Below, one piece after another: positions 30,367-41,545 of a stretch of DNA of 64,000 nt; positions within the stretch are counted from its first letter, which is position 1, and every line of letters begins with the position of its first letter. The notes under the pieces are model-generated. The model did no database searches and was not told the DNA's origin. It saw only the letters and a list, made by a program, of their open reading frames with translations. The stretch lies in contig CAJQUW010001646.1 in the NCBI GenBank assembly GCA_907163375.1, positions 186,001 through 250,000 of the forward strand, read 5' to 3'. Both the position numbers and the translations under genes were made by a program. This DNA is from Prostheceraeus crozeri (taxonomy: Eukaryota > Platyhelminthes > Polycladida > Euryleptidae).

Positions 30367-31884
30367 GGTGCCTCTAATGAAATATTGGGTCCAACGCTGC
30401 CAGATTTAATAGTCAAGACAAACAGCGACTTGCAGACGATGGGTCAGATTCTGTCCTTGCGTGGAATTGGTTTATTACTGACTCCTTTACTGAGTGCTGC
30501 TCTTATGCATTTTTATCCATCTTCTCGTCGTTTAATCCTAGGCCTACTATTAATGCTTGTTGGTTTGCTGTCTGTGGGCATGAGCAGAGTAACGGCGTCT
30601 TGGCAAATTGCCCTTCTACTTTTATTACAATCGTGCTGTTACTCTGTCCTTGTGATGGCAGTACAATCAGCAATGGTTAATCTCTTCGGAACTTCCTCCT
30701 CGGTTCTTCCTCTTCAAGGAATACAATTTGGTTGGGGCCTGGGCTCAATTCTCATCTGCGTTTTTGCTAATCTGTACCTTGGACAAGGATTCCGATTGAC
30801 GAAAAGTAATTGCAGTGATCCACAGGAATCGTCGTCAGTGGTTCCAGCTGGGAATTCAACCTCGCGGGTCGATCTGCTATTCATGGCATCTGGAGGATTT
30901 GGTGTGGGGGTAGGCCTTCTCTCGCTAATATTCCTTCTGCTTCCAATTCCTTCAAGACTTCTTGCAGAGCGACATTCCTCGACAAGAGATAAGTTTTCAC
31001 CGTCAGTCATCTGTGAACAGTCTGGTAAGTCCGGAGTTGCTCTCCTGACGAGTGTAGCAATTCTGTACGCACTTTTCGAAGGTTATTACGGCGTGATTGC
31101 CCGATTTCTTGTTGTTTTCAGCGTCCACATGTGTCGAAATCTGTGGGTCACTCAACCAACTGCTGTGCTTTTACAACTGACCTTCGTTTCCTGTTTTGAG
31201 TGCAGTAGATTCGTTTGTGGTACATATTTCGCCGCTTCAAAGCGATGGAGGCATTTCCCAGATATCCCGCTTCTTTTCGCCGCCATAGCAGTTGCAGGAT
31301 GTGGTTTGGCCTTGCCCCTTGCTGCAAACAGTAGTCAGACAGCATTATGGGTTATCGTGTGTTTTATTGGAGTTTCACATGCGTTTCTCTATACAGGAAT
31401 TACACCATGGTTAGGCAGACACTTGTGTGTGAACGCCACAGCAGCTGCAATACTTATCTCGGGATCGGCATTGGGCAACTTCTCTTTCATGTGGCCCACA
31501 GCATACATTCTTGATAACAAGCATTCAACTGTGTTCTTGTGGGTCGTGGCAAGTGTCGCTCTGGTTACAGGTATCCTTACCATTCTTATTCTTACAGCTG
31601 GAAGAGTTCTTCATCATCAACAAATGCTTCGAAGACATGATACTGTCTATTCTGTGGAGAATGACTTGGCTTCGGAAATGAACAGAAGCATCGGTGATTC
31701 AAATTTGTGCAGTGAAGATTGTGGAGCATATGGAGTTCAATTTTCAAATGAAATTAGCGGAGAGGAACTTGAAATAGACGTTCACAGGGCTTCTGCCCCA
31801 TTGCCTGAAAATGTAGATAGAAGCGTTGACTTGAGTATCAGGTCTCGAGAAAAAAAAGGTGAAAAGGTGTTACAAATCAGTTGA
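30367..31884 (+). CDS. MFSD4/NaGLT1-like membrane transporter, last large exon
   Basis: Major-facilitator protein. An acceptor, TTTCTTTGCAG, precedes the exon, so the N-terminus (probably the first helix) is on an unseen upstream exon. The exon encodes about 505 residues beginning GASNEILGPTLPDL, the loop after helix 1 typical of MFSD4/sodium-dependent glucose transporter 1 proteins (xxxGPTLxDL). About eleven hydrophobic helices follow, with a short central loop (SSTRDKFSPS) between the halves and an ~85-residue cytoplasmic tail rich in Glu and Ser. The frame is intact. Substrate is not determinable; sugars are handled by the mammalian relatives. No neighbour suggests a pathway. Confidence 0.75.
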   Translation, partial: GASNEILGPTLPDLIVKTNSDLQTMGQILSLRGIGLLLTPLLSAALMHFYPSSRRLILGLLLMLVGLLSVGMSRVTASWQIALLLLLQSCCYSVLVMAVQSAMVNLFGTSSSVLPLQGIQFGWGLGSILICVFANLYLGQGFRLTKSNCSDPQESSSVVPAGNSTSRVDLLFMASGGFGVGVGLLSLIFLLLPIPSRLLAERHSSTRDKFSPSVICEQSGKSGVALLTSVAILYALFEGYYGVIARFLVVFSVHMCRNLWVTQPTAVLLQLTFVSCFECSRFVCGTYFAASKRWRHFPDIPLLFAAIAVAGCGLALPLAANSSQTALWVIVCFIGVSHAFLYTGITPWLGRHLCVNATAAAILISGSALGNFSFMWPTAYILDNKHSTVFLWVVASVALVTGILTILILTAGRVLHHQQMLRRHDTVYSVENDLASEMNRSIGDSNLCSEDCGAYGVQFSNEISGEELEIDVHRASAPLPENVDRSVDLSIRSREKKGEKVLQIS

Positions 31885-32031
31885 ACATCACGACAATCCG
31901 TTAAAATATAAACGCACACTCTGCTTGTAGTGAATTCGGAAGATTGTTTAAAAAACTTGATTTCATATCCTAGCGCCTTTGTCTGGAAGTTACACTTCCT
32001 TCGATTATATATAGGCAAAAGTGCTGTGTAA

Positions 32032-32037
32032 AATAAA
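32032..32037 (+). terminator. polyadenylation signal of the transporter gene
   Basis: AATAAA about 150 bases after the stop codon at 31884. Confidence 0.55.
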
Positions 32038-32060
32038 TCATATTTTCCTACAATGCTTCT

Positions 32061-34378
32061 TTCTAAAGATCTTTAAAATATACATTATATTAAAAATCAA
32101 AAATGATCGGATCAAATTCACTTTTTCGAGATGACTGTGACCAACTGTATTGAATTCATTGACTGTTTTACTTTTGCAAAAACTTTATGCCACGCCCGTT
32201 GAGTTCGTTGATTGCCTTTAATATAGCAACTCCCTTTTAGTTTCGCATGAAATCTTTCGGAAGAATAGCAGCAAGTCGGAGTCACTAATAATTAGCAATC
32301 GGGACCTATATATTGAAATTCAAAGTGACAAAAGAAAAAGTCTCGTATCAAACAACAGAACACAATTTCTGCATGGAATGAAACAGTCACATTCGCTAAC
32401 AGATGTCACAAATTCAATCACTGACATGTCCGTCATCCATTGGCTCATTGTAGCATGATTATTGATGACCACAAGCTGATAAACATTCTCGGTGTTCAAA
32501 TTCCTATTCTACAGTATCTCAAAACCATCTCGAAAAAAAAATCTGAAGTGCAATCAATAATGGATATGTGGATATGCTTTCTCTGCCGCTTTAGATAAAT
32601 TTCGCTATGCTCAAAAAATTTCTGACCCAACCCAACTGGTAACCGGCAAGACGGAGTCAACCCAATCGGCCAAACCCAACCGGATCGTTTTTTATTAATT
32701 TACACTTTGTCATTCAAACTGATACGACAAGGGGTTCTTCGGCTTGTAATTTGAAGGTCCTTGGTCTCGATCTTTCTGAAATTTGTGATGTTAATAAGTT
32801 CTTCAATAATTTTCCTAGGGGTTATGTGCTACCTATTCTATCCATTGAATCTGCTCATTTGAAAATTTGGTCATCTTTTAAAACTAAATTTGTTTTGAAA
32901 TTATTTGATTTTAAGCTTCATTTATTAGAATGAAATAAACCAATATAATAAAATAAATGAGCCAAGGAATCTTTCCTAAATTCTTTATTGAACGACGAGT
33001 GTTATTTCACATGAGTTTCTTTAATGAGTGAAATTAGGCCCATTGAGACATTAATCGCTCTAAAAGAGGCAATGTATAACGTGTTGTGGTGAACAGATTA
33101 ATGCCACGGATTGATGCCACGGATCATCTATCGAGAACATCATAAAAAAAATGTTTAGTAAACCATAGATAAATTGTGTATGCAGTGCATTACAATTCTT
33201 TTCTGATCGATCAATCTCAATAATTGCTGCCGATTGATTGACCGACCGGTTTTCGATCGGGGCTGAATCTAAATTTTAATAGAGATTAAAACTTTTTATT
33301 AATTTCGTATTATTAGTAGTTACGGTACTGTACCGCATTATCGATGAGGAGAATAAAGTAATTCAAAAAAATACATAAAAAAGAATAAAGTAAAGAATGT
33401 TTCAACTTATCACAACCAAGCGTAGGAGCTTTTGCGCAATTGACTGCGACTTTCTTGAGTAGCTAATTTTTCGGTGAGATTTTTTAGAAATAGTTTTGAT
33501 GCGCAGTCACTATTGACATTGAAAGCGGCGTAAATGTTAATAACATGTTTTTCACAGAATCTATGATAATTTTTGTTATTTTTGCACGCAAGTCAACTAT
33601 AGCTCACAATAAAAAATGTATTTTGAATTACCAATCGATTTGTAATCAATGCAATGAAATGAAGACGTTTTTGAATGCATAGAAAATAAACCATAAGCCA
33701 TTAGAACAAATCGTTAATAAAGATGAACAACTTATGGCTTACGGTGTATTCCAAATTTCAATCAATTAGATTTGTTGGGATCCCAAAATTGGCTGAAACT
33801 TAGTGTGTTTACGGCCAGAAGCAATTATCACAAAATTTAAGGAAGCGATGGGAACTCTCATTGCAATTATTCAAAATTTCATATAAATAGAATTTTGATT
33901 CAAGTTCAATGAAAAATTGAGATTTCATTGTTTCTTTCAAGTGTTCATTGAAAATCCAAATGAAAAGCGGTGATATAGGATAATGTGATGCGATATGTGG
34001 TTTCGATAATTACACAAACACGAAATGCGAGTGAATATCCTGTATGGTTTCATTATGCAGAAATGCAGCTATCGAACTTATATAAATATGCTAATTACCG
34101 ATGAGATGATGCAATGCTCAAATTTCAGGATTTCTTAAAAAGTAAATAAGCTGCATGTATGTATGCCCATGATTGCACCTACATCCGAAAATTGAAAAGA
34201 AGAGCAATTAATTTCAATTCGCAAAATTGTATTTCAAACTTCCATCTTATTTCCAAGTCTTATAAAAGTAGCATCATTTGCACTAATTCTCAGACATGGA
34301 AGCTAATATGGCAATCTCAGTACGACCATAAATATTGCCACATGATCACCACATGTAAGACGAAACTTATATTCTTAC
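32061..34378. other. AT-rich sequence, nothing called
   Basis: It may contain the last exon(s) of the minus-strand secreted-protein gene, but none could be placed. CCAACC-rich sequence at 32625-32690 resembles nothing definite. Confidence 0.35.
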
Positions 34379-34814
34379 AAGACAAGGCTATCGCCTCATT
34401 GACAGCGCTGGTGGTAGCCATCACTGCAGACTTCGTCACGGATGGTTTTTTGCTGATCACTGGCTTCAAAGTCGTTGAAACTTTTGAAGCAGTTTTCTTT
34501 GATGTAAATCTGCCTGTTGCCACAGCTTCGATGAGAGGTTTTGGCTTACCTTCAATTCCCAATCGAAGAAATAATGTATAATTGTCTCCACCAACGAGGT
34601 GAAATTTTTGATTGGATGAAGCCAAAGGCCGAATGTAGATAGCTGTCAGTTTTGCGACTTTTGCTTTGCTGTCGATGGATACTTTTGGTTTTAATTTCCA
34701 TGAAGTTCGGAGGACTTTAGAAGATTCGGAAATAATTGTTTTGTTGCTGAGCATATATCTAAGCAGAAGTTGGTTCTTACTATCGAAAAGGACTTTCTCG
34801 GCAGGATCATTTCC
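34379..34814 (-). CDS. unrecognised secreted protein, exon 5
   Basis: Acceptor TTTCGTTTGCAG and donor GTAAGAAT bound a 436-base exon, in phase 0 with exon 4. It encodes GNDPAEKVLFDSKNQLLLRYM, then a lysine/serine-rich stretch and SSNQKFHLVGGDNYTLFLRLGI, followed by a low-complexity Ser/Thr/Lys region. No family is recognised. If the donor is not used, the frame runs on only about 20 more codons to a stop, so this could also be the terminal coding exon. Confidence 0.5.
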
Positions 34815-34870
34815 CTGCAAACGAAAAAATACATTTTAAAATCTACATCACAAGCAAGTTCATTCACAAC

Positions 34871-34943
34871 CTGTCCGTAAATTTTTATTGTCAGAATTAG
34901 AGCCGCCTGTGGTTGGGCCGGATTGTACATATAAATAGGGGGC
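34871..34943 (-). CDS. unrecognised secreted protein, exon 4
   Basis: A 73-base exon with acceptor AATAATTTTCAG and donor GTTGTG. It takes two bases from exon 3 and ends in phase 0. Encodes PPIYMYNPAQPQAALILTI then KIYGQ. Phase agreement on both sides supports it. Confidence 0.5.
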
Positions 34944-35884
34944 CTGAAAATTATTCATTGCTTGCCGGAAAGGGCATGCTGTAGTACAACCTTTGAAATG
35001 AATTAATTAAAAAAAGAAAGAAAAGCTAGCTTCTTAAAGAGGAATTTCTTTATGGTTGGTTAATTGATATGGTTACTCCATGGCCAACATACTACCAAAA
35101 ATTATAAGAATGAAAATCTGCTTCTTAGCTATCTAATTTCCTTTTTCAGCAGCACTGACCGCATGATGTATTCTATTGAAAACATTATTATTACCTTTTT
35201 CATTTTTAAAATGTTGACTACAGGTTTTTAATGCTTTTTGGAAATAAACAATTTTTGACAAAGATAGATACATGATGCTCTTAAATAGTTAAATTGACTG
35301 TTCCCTCCATCAATAATTTCACAGATTTCATCTCAAACAGAAGGAATTTCTTAGAGCAAAGCTGACGAGATGCATCTGCACGTCTGTGACAAAATGGAGA
35401 ACAAATGAAATGATGATTGCCTACGCTAACCAGCAAATGCTTCACATTAAAGATAAACGATCCTACCCGAAACTACGGGTTCGGGTAGGACAATTTTGAA
35501 GTTGGATCGGGTCGGATTGGATTTCCGCTTTCATCATAAACCCGAGAAAACCCGAAAACCCCGAACTCGGATTTTTTCGGATTTGAGCACACAGATTTTG
35601 GAAATCTGTCAGACTTTATGGATTTTTTTATCAGACAAAATTTTTTTAGACAAAATAGTTTTGTCTTTGTTTACTTTCCTCTGATTTGTCTCATGTCATA
35701 AGATGGATCATGATAACGTAATTCAATATCGAAAGAAAATTAAAGTGATGAACATACACATATCTCAACAGTGCTTAGTTAATACAGCAGAAGAAAAAAA
35801 TATAAATGATCTAAAAACTACAATCTTAAATATGGAGTGCGTGTTAATCATTTCATATAAATCTATGATTATTTCATGGCATGA
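34944..35884. other. intron sequence with a small foldback
   Basis: Part of the long intron between exons 3 and 4 of the secreted-protein gene. At 35461-35490 TCCTACCCGAA and TTCGGGTAGGA form an 11-bp perfect hairpin; the next ~100 bases are rich in ACCCGA-type words, as seen at the ends of some DNA transposons. Nothing else is called. Confidence 0.5.
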
Positions 35885-36275
35885 AAAATGGTTTTCACTG
35901 CCATACATACAAGGGGTATCAGAGACAGCAACCAGATTAATGAAAAAACATGGACTGAATATTGCTCACAAACCAACGTCAATAATAAAAGGTCAACTGG
36001 TTAAAACAAGAGACAGACACCTGAAATGGAGAAGAGAGATGTAATCTACAGAATTCCTTGCTCTAGCTGTACATATGATTACATGGGACGCATTAGCAAG
36101 CAACTGCCCACGCGAATACATGAACACCAACTCGCAGTTAACAAAATTGATCCGCGCTCTCAAATAGCAACACACTCGGATAAAAAAAAGACACGTCTTC
36201 GATTGGAAGGGAGCCAAAGCGCGTCGGGAATTCATGGAGGCGTGGTATTCATCGAACTCCTCTATAAATCGTCAT
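35885..36275 (+). mobile_element. Penelope-like retroelement fragment with GIY-YIG domain
   Basis: SLPYIQGVSETATRLMKKHG and KPTSIIKGQLVKTRDR are followed, after one frameshift, by DVIYRIPCSSCTYDYMGR, QLPTRIHEHQLAV and SQIATHS. This is the standard junction of Penelope-like elements: end of the RT (LPYVxGVSExIxR), then the GIY-YIG endonuclease (VVYRIPCxxCxxxYxG, TRLxEHxxAV, SAIAEH). It is degenerate and 5'-truncated, and lies in the intron between exons 3 and 4 of the secreted-protein gene. Confidence 0.65.
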
Positions 36276-36500
36276 ATCGAGATCGATGTTATCTACTTGC
36301 ATCTCAGACAGCAGATATCTTGATTTTGAACTTCCATCATTATTATCATTCTAATTCCTCTTGCATCATCCTTTTACCTGATGACGGACTATAGCTACAG
36401 TTTGAAATTTTGTACTTTTATTATTTTAACTTGCTTTGGTTAATCATAATGCTTAAATTGTCCTAAAGCGCTTTTATTTCTAATAATATGTATTTTGAAA

Positions 36501-37198
36501 ATTTCAGCACTGTATTCCGGACATGTTTTCCGAAGAGATTCTAAACTTCAGTCGTTTGAATGGCTATACGCTGATAGTGTAATACCAAAACTCAAGGACG
36601 AAGTTGAACGAAAATTACTGACCAATGGACACACTGATCGACCTGAAATATAATTTGTAAATTGGAACATTCCTTATATTGATAAGGGCGTCAACAAGTT
36701 AAAGAATCGGATTCATTTCATCAAAAAAGCTTTACCAGAGAATATTGAGTTCAGATTGATTTTTAAGACCTCCAAAACTCTGCATATGTGCCAGAATGTG
36801 GACTTTATCTCGAGTCAACTCAAATATAAAATCATTTACGTTTATTCTTATGATCGCTGCAATATACGATACGTTGGCGTTACTATACGCCATTTAGCCA
36901 CTCGGATTAATGAACCTGTCACTGGAAACCTTTTCCCACTGAGATATCTGTGCACAGGCACCGAACCTTGAGAGACAACTTCTCAGTATTTGGCAGATCG
37001 AGATTTCCAAAAATCCAGGAAACTATTTTGATTAGAGAAAACTTTGACGCCCTTTCTAATGGGGGCGGCTCTCACCAACTCCGTCTGAACTTTTAAATTT
37101 GTATATAACTGAATTTGATGTGATTTCACCTTTTTACTTCTTGCCGCTGAGGATGATATTTTGCATATCGAGACATGTTCGGAATACAGTGCTGAAAT
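36501..37198 (+). mobile_element. second Penelope-like fragment bounded by inverted repeats
   Basis: At 36660-36975 the plus strand reads IPYIDKGVNKLKNRI, ALPENIEFRLIFKTSKTL, then IIYVYSYDRCNIRYVGVTIR and HLATRI. This is an RT end plus GIY-YIG start of a different Penelope-like family from the neighbour. The stretch is bounded by 26-bp inverted copies of ATTTCAGCACTGTATTCC (36501-36526) and its complement (37173-37198), one mismatch. Penelope-like elements can carry terminal repeats in either orientation. GCCGCTGAGGATGATATTTT near the right end is typical of their leaders. Confidence 0.5.
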
Positions 37199-37318
37199 CC
37201 CAGAATGGGCTGTCAAAATTTCATCAGATTGGGTGGTCTATCGTACTTACAAATGTATATATACGCGTATGTATATAAAAAGAAAAGAGTTAAGAAAGCA
37301 AATGCTATAAATAATAAA

Positions 37319-37406
37319 AAACCCACCGAAAATCAAAAACACTCAATTTAACTTAGATGCCAATCGATTTCTGCCGTCTACGACGTTTTTGATTCTCGAT
37401 GGGTTT
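37319..37406. repeat. 22-bp-arm inverted repeat
   Basis: AACCCACCGAAAATCAAAAA and its near complement (20 of 22 bases) flank a 44-base spacer. A TA-rich simple repeat follows (37413-37432). Confidence 0.65.
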
Positions 37407-38141
37407 ACTTTTTTATTATATATATATATACATAAGATCAAATTATAGAATAAATCAAAATGGCAAATAATATGAAAACCAAAAAAGCACTCACGGAAAA
37501 GTCAGAAGTACCGGTTTCGTCCTGATCTAAGCAGGATAGTCATGGGAATGAAAATGATTTATTCAAACTCAAATATACATAAATTTTTATGTATTTTTTT
37601 AGAGTGTAGTTAAAGACAAAAAGCTAAATTTGGTTTGCGCATCAATGGCATGACGAGTGATCCATCAAAAAATTGGAGGCCTAGATAACAACTTAGTTGA
37701 TTTTATAATTGATCTTTTACACTTTGATTGAAAACGTCATGAGTAAGCGCAAGGAGTATTATAGCTCTGCTTGAATAGGTCGGCTTTGTACTGAATTTAA
37801 TTTCAAATTACAGTAGATCTGACTTAAGAAATAGAAATATCAAAATGTTGACAACATCTAAATCCAATTGACTCATATTGCTTTCCTGTGCATTGATAAT
37901 TATCAACACGTCATATTTAAACGCTTATAAAGAACTTGTATATATTGGAACTATATACATGTATATTAGAAATAAAAGCTGAAGTCAAAAATATGAAAGA
38001 AATAATCCCCTTCGGATGTTTTCAGCAGGAGACATGTGCGGATGCGGATACCAATTGGCAGAATTTGATTCTGTCGATAAATGATGACAGCTGAGATTCG
38101 GCGGCGTTAGACCGAAAGGCATCGTACTTTATTGTACAAAC
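37407..38141. other. intron sequence, nothing definite
   Basis: Within the intron between exons 3 and 4 of the secreted-protein gene. The minus strand near 37550-37510 reads TGACTATCCTGCTTAGATCA then GGACGAAACCGG, a phrase typical of Penelope-like leaders, so another worn fragment is possible. Confidence 0.35.
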
Positions 38142-38320
38142 CTTTTATCTTGGAAAACTGGTTTTCCCTCATAAACGAACAGAAATGAAGATGTAACTCC
38201 TGCCACAATATTTGCACCACAAAAATGAAAAATAATTTCAGCGAAGCTTTCATTCTGAAAATCTAGTGTTTTAATGAATATTGATTGGCCCATAATTTCA
38301 CTTTCGATGGTTTTCAGCAA
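38142..38320 (-). CDS. unrecognised secreted protein, exon 3
   Basis: Acceptor GAAATGCTAG and donor GTTTGT bound a 179-base exon that starts in phase 0 and passes two bases to exon 4. Encodes LLKTIESEIMGQSIFIKTL, then ESFAEIIFHFCG and VTSSFLFVYEGKPVF. The alternating strand pattern suggests a beta-rich domain. No family recognised. Confidence 0.45.
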
Positions 38321-38645
38321 CTAGCATTTCTCCTGCATTTTTAAGTAATCCGCCGTTACGGAACTGCAATATTTTGTTCATAGCAGTAAGGTTCCTTTTT
38401 GAAAAATTTATTCATGATAATTGATCCAATACCTTCGACGAATTAATAAGCTAACTAGATCAACCTTTCGTGCTTACATGCATGTTGCTTTGTAGCTATA
38501 TTTGTTTTACTGAGAACAATAAACAGCGACTAATTGTGCAAGCTATTCCTACAGAGGTTCAGAAGTTTAAAGTCAGTGTATGAAAAGAATAGAATTAAGA
38601 TGCCGGGAAACTAGAGAAACTCAAATTTTCTTTCATTGTTCTCAC

Positions 38646-38840
38646 TTGAGATGAAAGAGAGTGAGTTTTCAGTCTTTTCATCCAAGCTTTTCCTTCAATG
38701 AAAATTTGGTCTCGTGGCATTACACTGCATAAGTTGCTATAATAATCCATCCAGCTCATGATGCGATCACTTTGAAGTTTTCTGTGAATTTGAAATTTCA
38801 AGTCAGCTGACTTCGCGAAACTTTGTGATATTAATTGCAT
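38646..38840 (-). CDS. unrecognised secreted protein, exon 2 (tentative)
   Basis: A 195-base open exon in phase 0 on both sides with donor GTGAGA. The acceptor is weaker (GTCGAAAG just before the exon). Encodes a helical, charged segment with SDRIMSWMDYYSNL and KAWMKRLKTHS. Its inclusion rests on phase agreement and on lying between exons 1 and 3. Confidence 0.35.
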
Positions 38841-39098
38841 CTTTCGACTATAATATTGTCCTTGCGGAGGGATATTTAGATATGATACCTATTTTCTACA
38901 GCATTTAACTCATAGAAGAACTCATAAAACTGAATTTTATCGCCAAGATACTGCAAAATCAGGACATGTATCTGTCTCGAAAGAAACCACCGGGAACTGA
39001 CCAGTCCGGAATGCGACGAATCCGGGATTGACCAAAAAACCTGGGCGCCTGGTCACACTGTATTAGGGACATGGATATTTTGACCAGTGCTTGCTTAC

Positions 39099-39377
39099 CA
39101 ACACTTTATCCTTTGAGTAAAACACAATTAAGTAATAAATACTCTTTGCTGGAACCTTGTCTGAAGCAGTGATGTTTGCCTGTAGCGTCACCTTAAGTTC
39201 CGGGAGTCCTAAAGAATCAGGATAGCTACTAAAATTGCCATGAATATAGCAATTTCCTGTTGTACTATGAGCACACTTCGCAGATTTTGTCGGGCAGATT
39301 GTTGCTTCCCCACAGGATTTAGCGCAAGATCCGATTGACACTAAAATATTGAAAGCAAGCAACCAGTAAATAATCAT
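39099..39377 (-). CDS. unrecognised secreted protein, exon 1 with signal peptide
   Basis: Starts at the ATG 39377-39375. A TATATAAG box lies about 33 bases upstream (39411-39418). The first 18 residues, MIIYWLLAFNILVSIGSC, are a clear signal peptide. A short cysteine-rich segment (five Cys within about 30 residues) follows, with one N-glycosylation site (NFSS) in GNCYIHGNFSSY, then strands ELKVTLQANIT and KSIYYLIVFYSKD. It ends in phase 0 at a GTAAGC donor. The product is exported and probably beta-rich. I do not recognise the family. Confidence 0.6.
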
Positions 39378-39809
39378 TTTGACAGTGAGCTCTGTGCGCG
39401 AAACAAACTTATATATTCAATCCACTGCGAAACTATTCGCCCGGTTACAAATATTTCAAGCTGTAAATTAACGGTGGCATTTTTGAGATGATGGATTTTA
39501 ATATATTACTTGGGAAATTGTCAAAGTCGACATCTTAGAATATTCAAGTACAACAATAGCCGTCCGTGACTAATTGTGAGAACAATTCAACATGCTTGAG
39601 TTTCATTGTGACAACCGTCGTGACAATAATGTCACGTCTCACGAAACAAAATATTATGTTTTAATAATCGACATGTGTTTTAGATGACTCGATTTGATTT
39701 TAATGGTTTAGTCGATGGCACATCATAGATACATCCACGCCGATTATAAGATATAGCAAGTTTCGTAAATGTGAAACTCTAATAAAATTCACAGACTCTT
39801 GAATATATA
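39378..39809. other. upstream region of the secreted-protein gene
   Basis: Holds the TATA box mentioned for exon 1; nothing else is called. Confidence 0.4.
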
Positions 39810-41008
39810 CAGTTGGCCATAAAATATGGTCGCTTATTTTCTAGCTCTTTTCTTTCTTGAATTTAGAGCCACTTCCTGTTCGAGAACAGTCAAGAAATCT
39901 TGATTGCCTTAGGGCAATGCCATGAAGTTGTCATTTCAGGTTTCACTCTTCAAAAAATAATGCTTCTTTCCAAATTAGTGCAAACATGCACATTTTTTTG
40001 ACCGGCTGCTGGTGCTTAACTGATGAGGGTGTGCTTCCATGGTTGTTTGTTTGCATCTCTATGTCTTCTTAGTAGAGATAGAGATGTTAAAGCTGCTTCA
40101 AAGATATCGACAGGAATGCTGATGATATTATTGTTAACATAACGCTGAAAATGTTGACTTCCAAACCTTCAAATTTGCATCAAAATTTACATTGTTACTG
40201 AGTACGTAGGGTTGTCAGCAGATATTTCACCTATCATTTTTCTTTGAAAGTCGTTTATACAATTTGAAAATTAATTCCAAATTAGACGACCTGATTGCAT
40301 GATTAATGCAATCTTATTTTCTATGGAATACCATTGAGGTAGGAGCATTTCACCATCCATCTCAGCATTCACAGTGAAAATGGGATTGAGGTGATTCCAT
40401 GGGTCACAATTTGGACTCGTAGATATCTGAAGCTTGACAATACTTTAACGTTCTGAGGTGCATGGGCTATGTAAAAAAACATCATAGGTTTCGATCCTTT
40501 ACAAATCAAAATCTTGGATTTTTGATGTCATGGATTTTGGGTTCAGCAACGATGCATTTTATTACCTTTCAAATGATCAGCCTAAATCGTCTGGTGCTCC
40601 GCACCGACGATTTAGGCTGTCATTTGAAAGGTAGTATATCTTCAATGCTAAAAGTTGAACTCAAAAAATTGCCTGCAATATGAAAGCGTTCCTCGGCTAG
40701 TCATCGCACGAGATTGACTTTTGCATGTCATGACACAGCCGGAAATTTCCTTTCTTTACATAGTAAAGTCATTCTTAGTGTAAACACAGTTAAGCGACAG
40801 CAGCCCGTTAAAAATGTATATGTTTTCAGTAATTTGTACCCACCAATTCCAAGAAACATTATCTTTTGAAGAGTGAAGCCTGAAATGACAACTTCATGGC
40901 ATTGCCCTAAGGCAGTCAAGATTTCTTGATTGTTCTCGAACAGGAAGTAGCTCTAAATTCAAGAAAGAAAAGAGCTAGAAAATGCGCGACCATATTTGTG
41001 GCCAACTG
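39810..41008. mobile_element. long-TIR, TA-flanked MITE (Tc1/mariner-like)
   Basis: A 1,199-base element flanked by TA on both sides. The left end starts CAGTTGGCCATAAAATATGG and the complement of the right end CAGTTGGCCACAAATATGG. Inverted similarity extends inward about 210 bases, to about 40022 and 40790 (GGCTGCTG..GCTTAACTG). No transposase is encoded. Long TIRs plus a TA duplication fit a Tc1/mariner-mobilised MITE. The first bases resemble, but do not equal, the Tc1 element at 47369. Confidence 0.75.
40563..40633. repeat. near-perfect 33-bp hairpin
   Basis: TACCTTTCAAATGATCAGCC leads the left arm (40563-40597), followed by a three-base loop and the complementary right arm (40601-40633). 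Only two or three positions fail to pair. It lies in the centre of the long-TIR MITE. Confidence 0.85.
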
Positions 41009-41545
41009 TATACATATACACGTGCATTACATATGTATATATATACTTCTAATTTATTCATTTTTCTTAATATTTTTATTCATTCATTTATTCTTAATGT
41101 ATATGCATTATATATATTATTCTTCAACATAAATGGATTCAGGAGAGGACAAGCTGTAACTAAAGGTGAATATTATGCACAAGTATTATTTGATAAAATG
41201 GATAATTTAGAAAAGAAATTCAATGTGTTAAGAAATGTAGTAAAGACAATTCACAAGCTTTTAAGCGCTTTTCAATTAGAGTCTAAAGTAGAATTTGCAA
41301 CAATCAAAATTGAAACAACGAGAGCTAAAAATATGAAGGACGAAATCAAAGTGGAATTGACGGGCATTAATGATAGACTAACGAAGGTATCAAGCAAGCT
41401 GATCGACTGAAACAAAAAATCAGCAATATAATCGCAATAAATAGTATCAGCAAGAAAATTCCCTTTTATGAAGCGCACAGGAATGAAGCAGTCGTAGAAA
41501 TATACGAAAATGCCTTAGTAATAAGCAAACCTCCACAATAAACAC
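41009..41545 (+). other. uncharacterised open stretch
   Basis: The plus strand is open from about 41009 to 41410 and ends in a helical, charged segment (KMDNLEKKFNVLRNVVKTIH, ELTGINDRLTKVSSKLID). The first part is low-complexity TA-rich translation. It could be an exon (AG at about 41140) or remnant of a mobile element's coiled-coil protein. No assignment is possible. Confidence 0.3.

Noticed and set aside
32625-35600. CCAACC- and ACCCGA-rich stretches as the two ends of a large hAT element
   Set aside because: The two stretches do not align as inverted repeats beyond composition, and no transposase lies between them.
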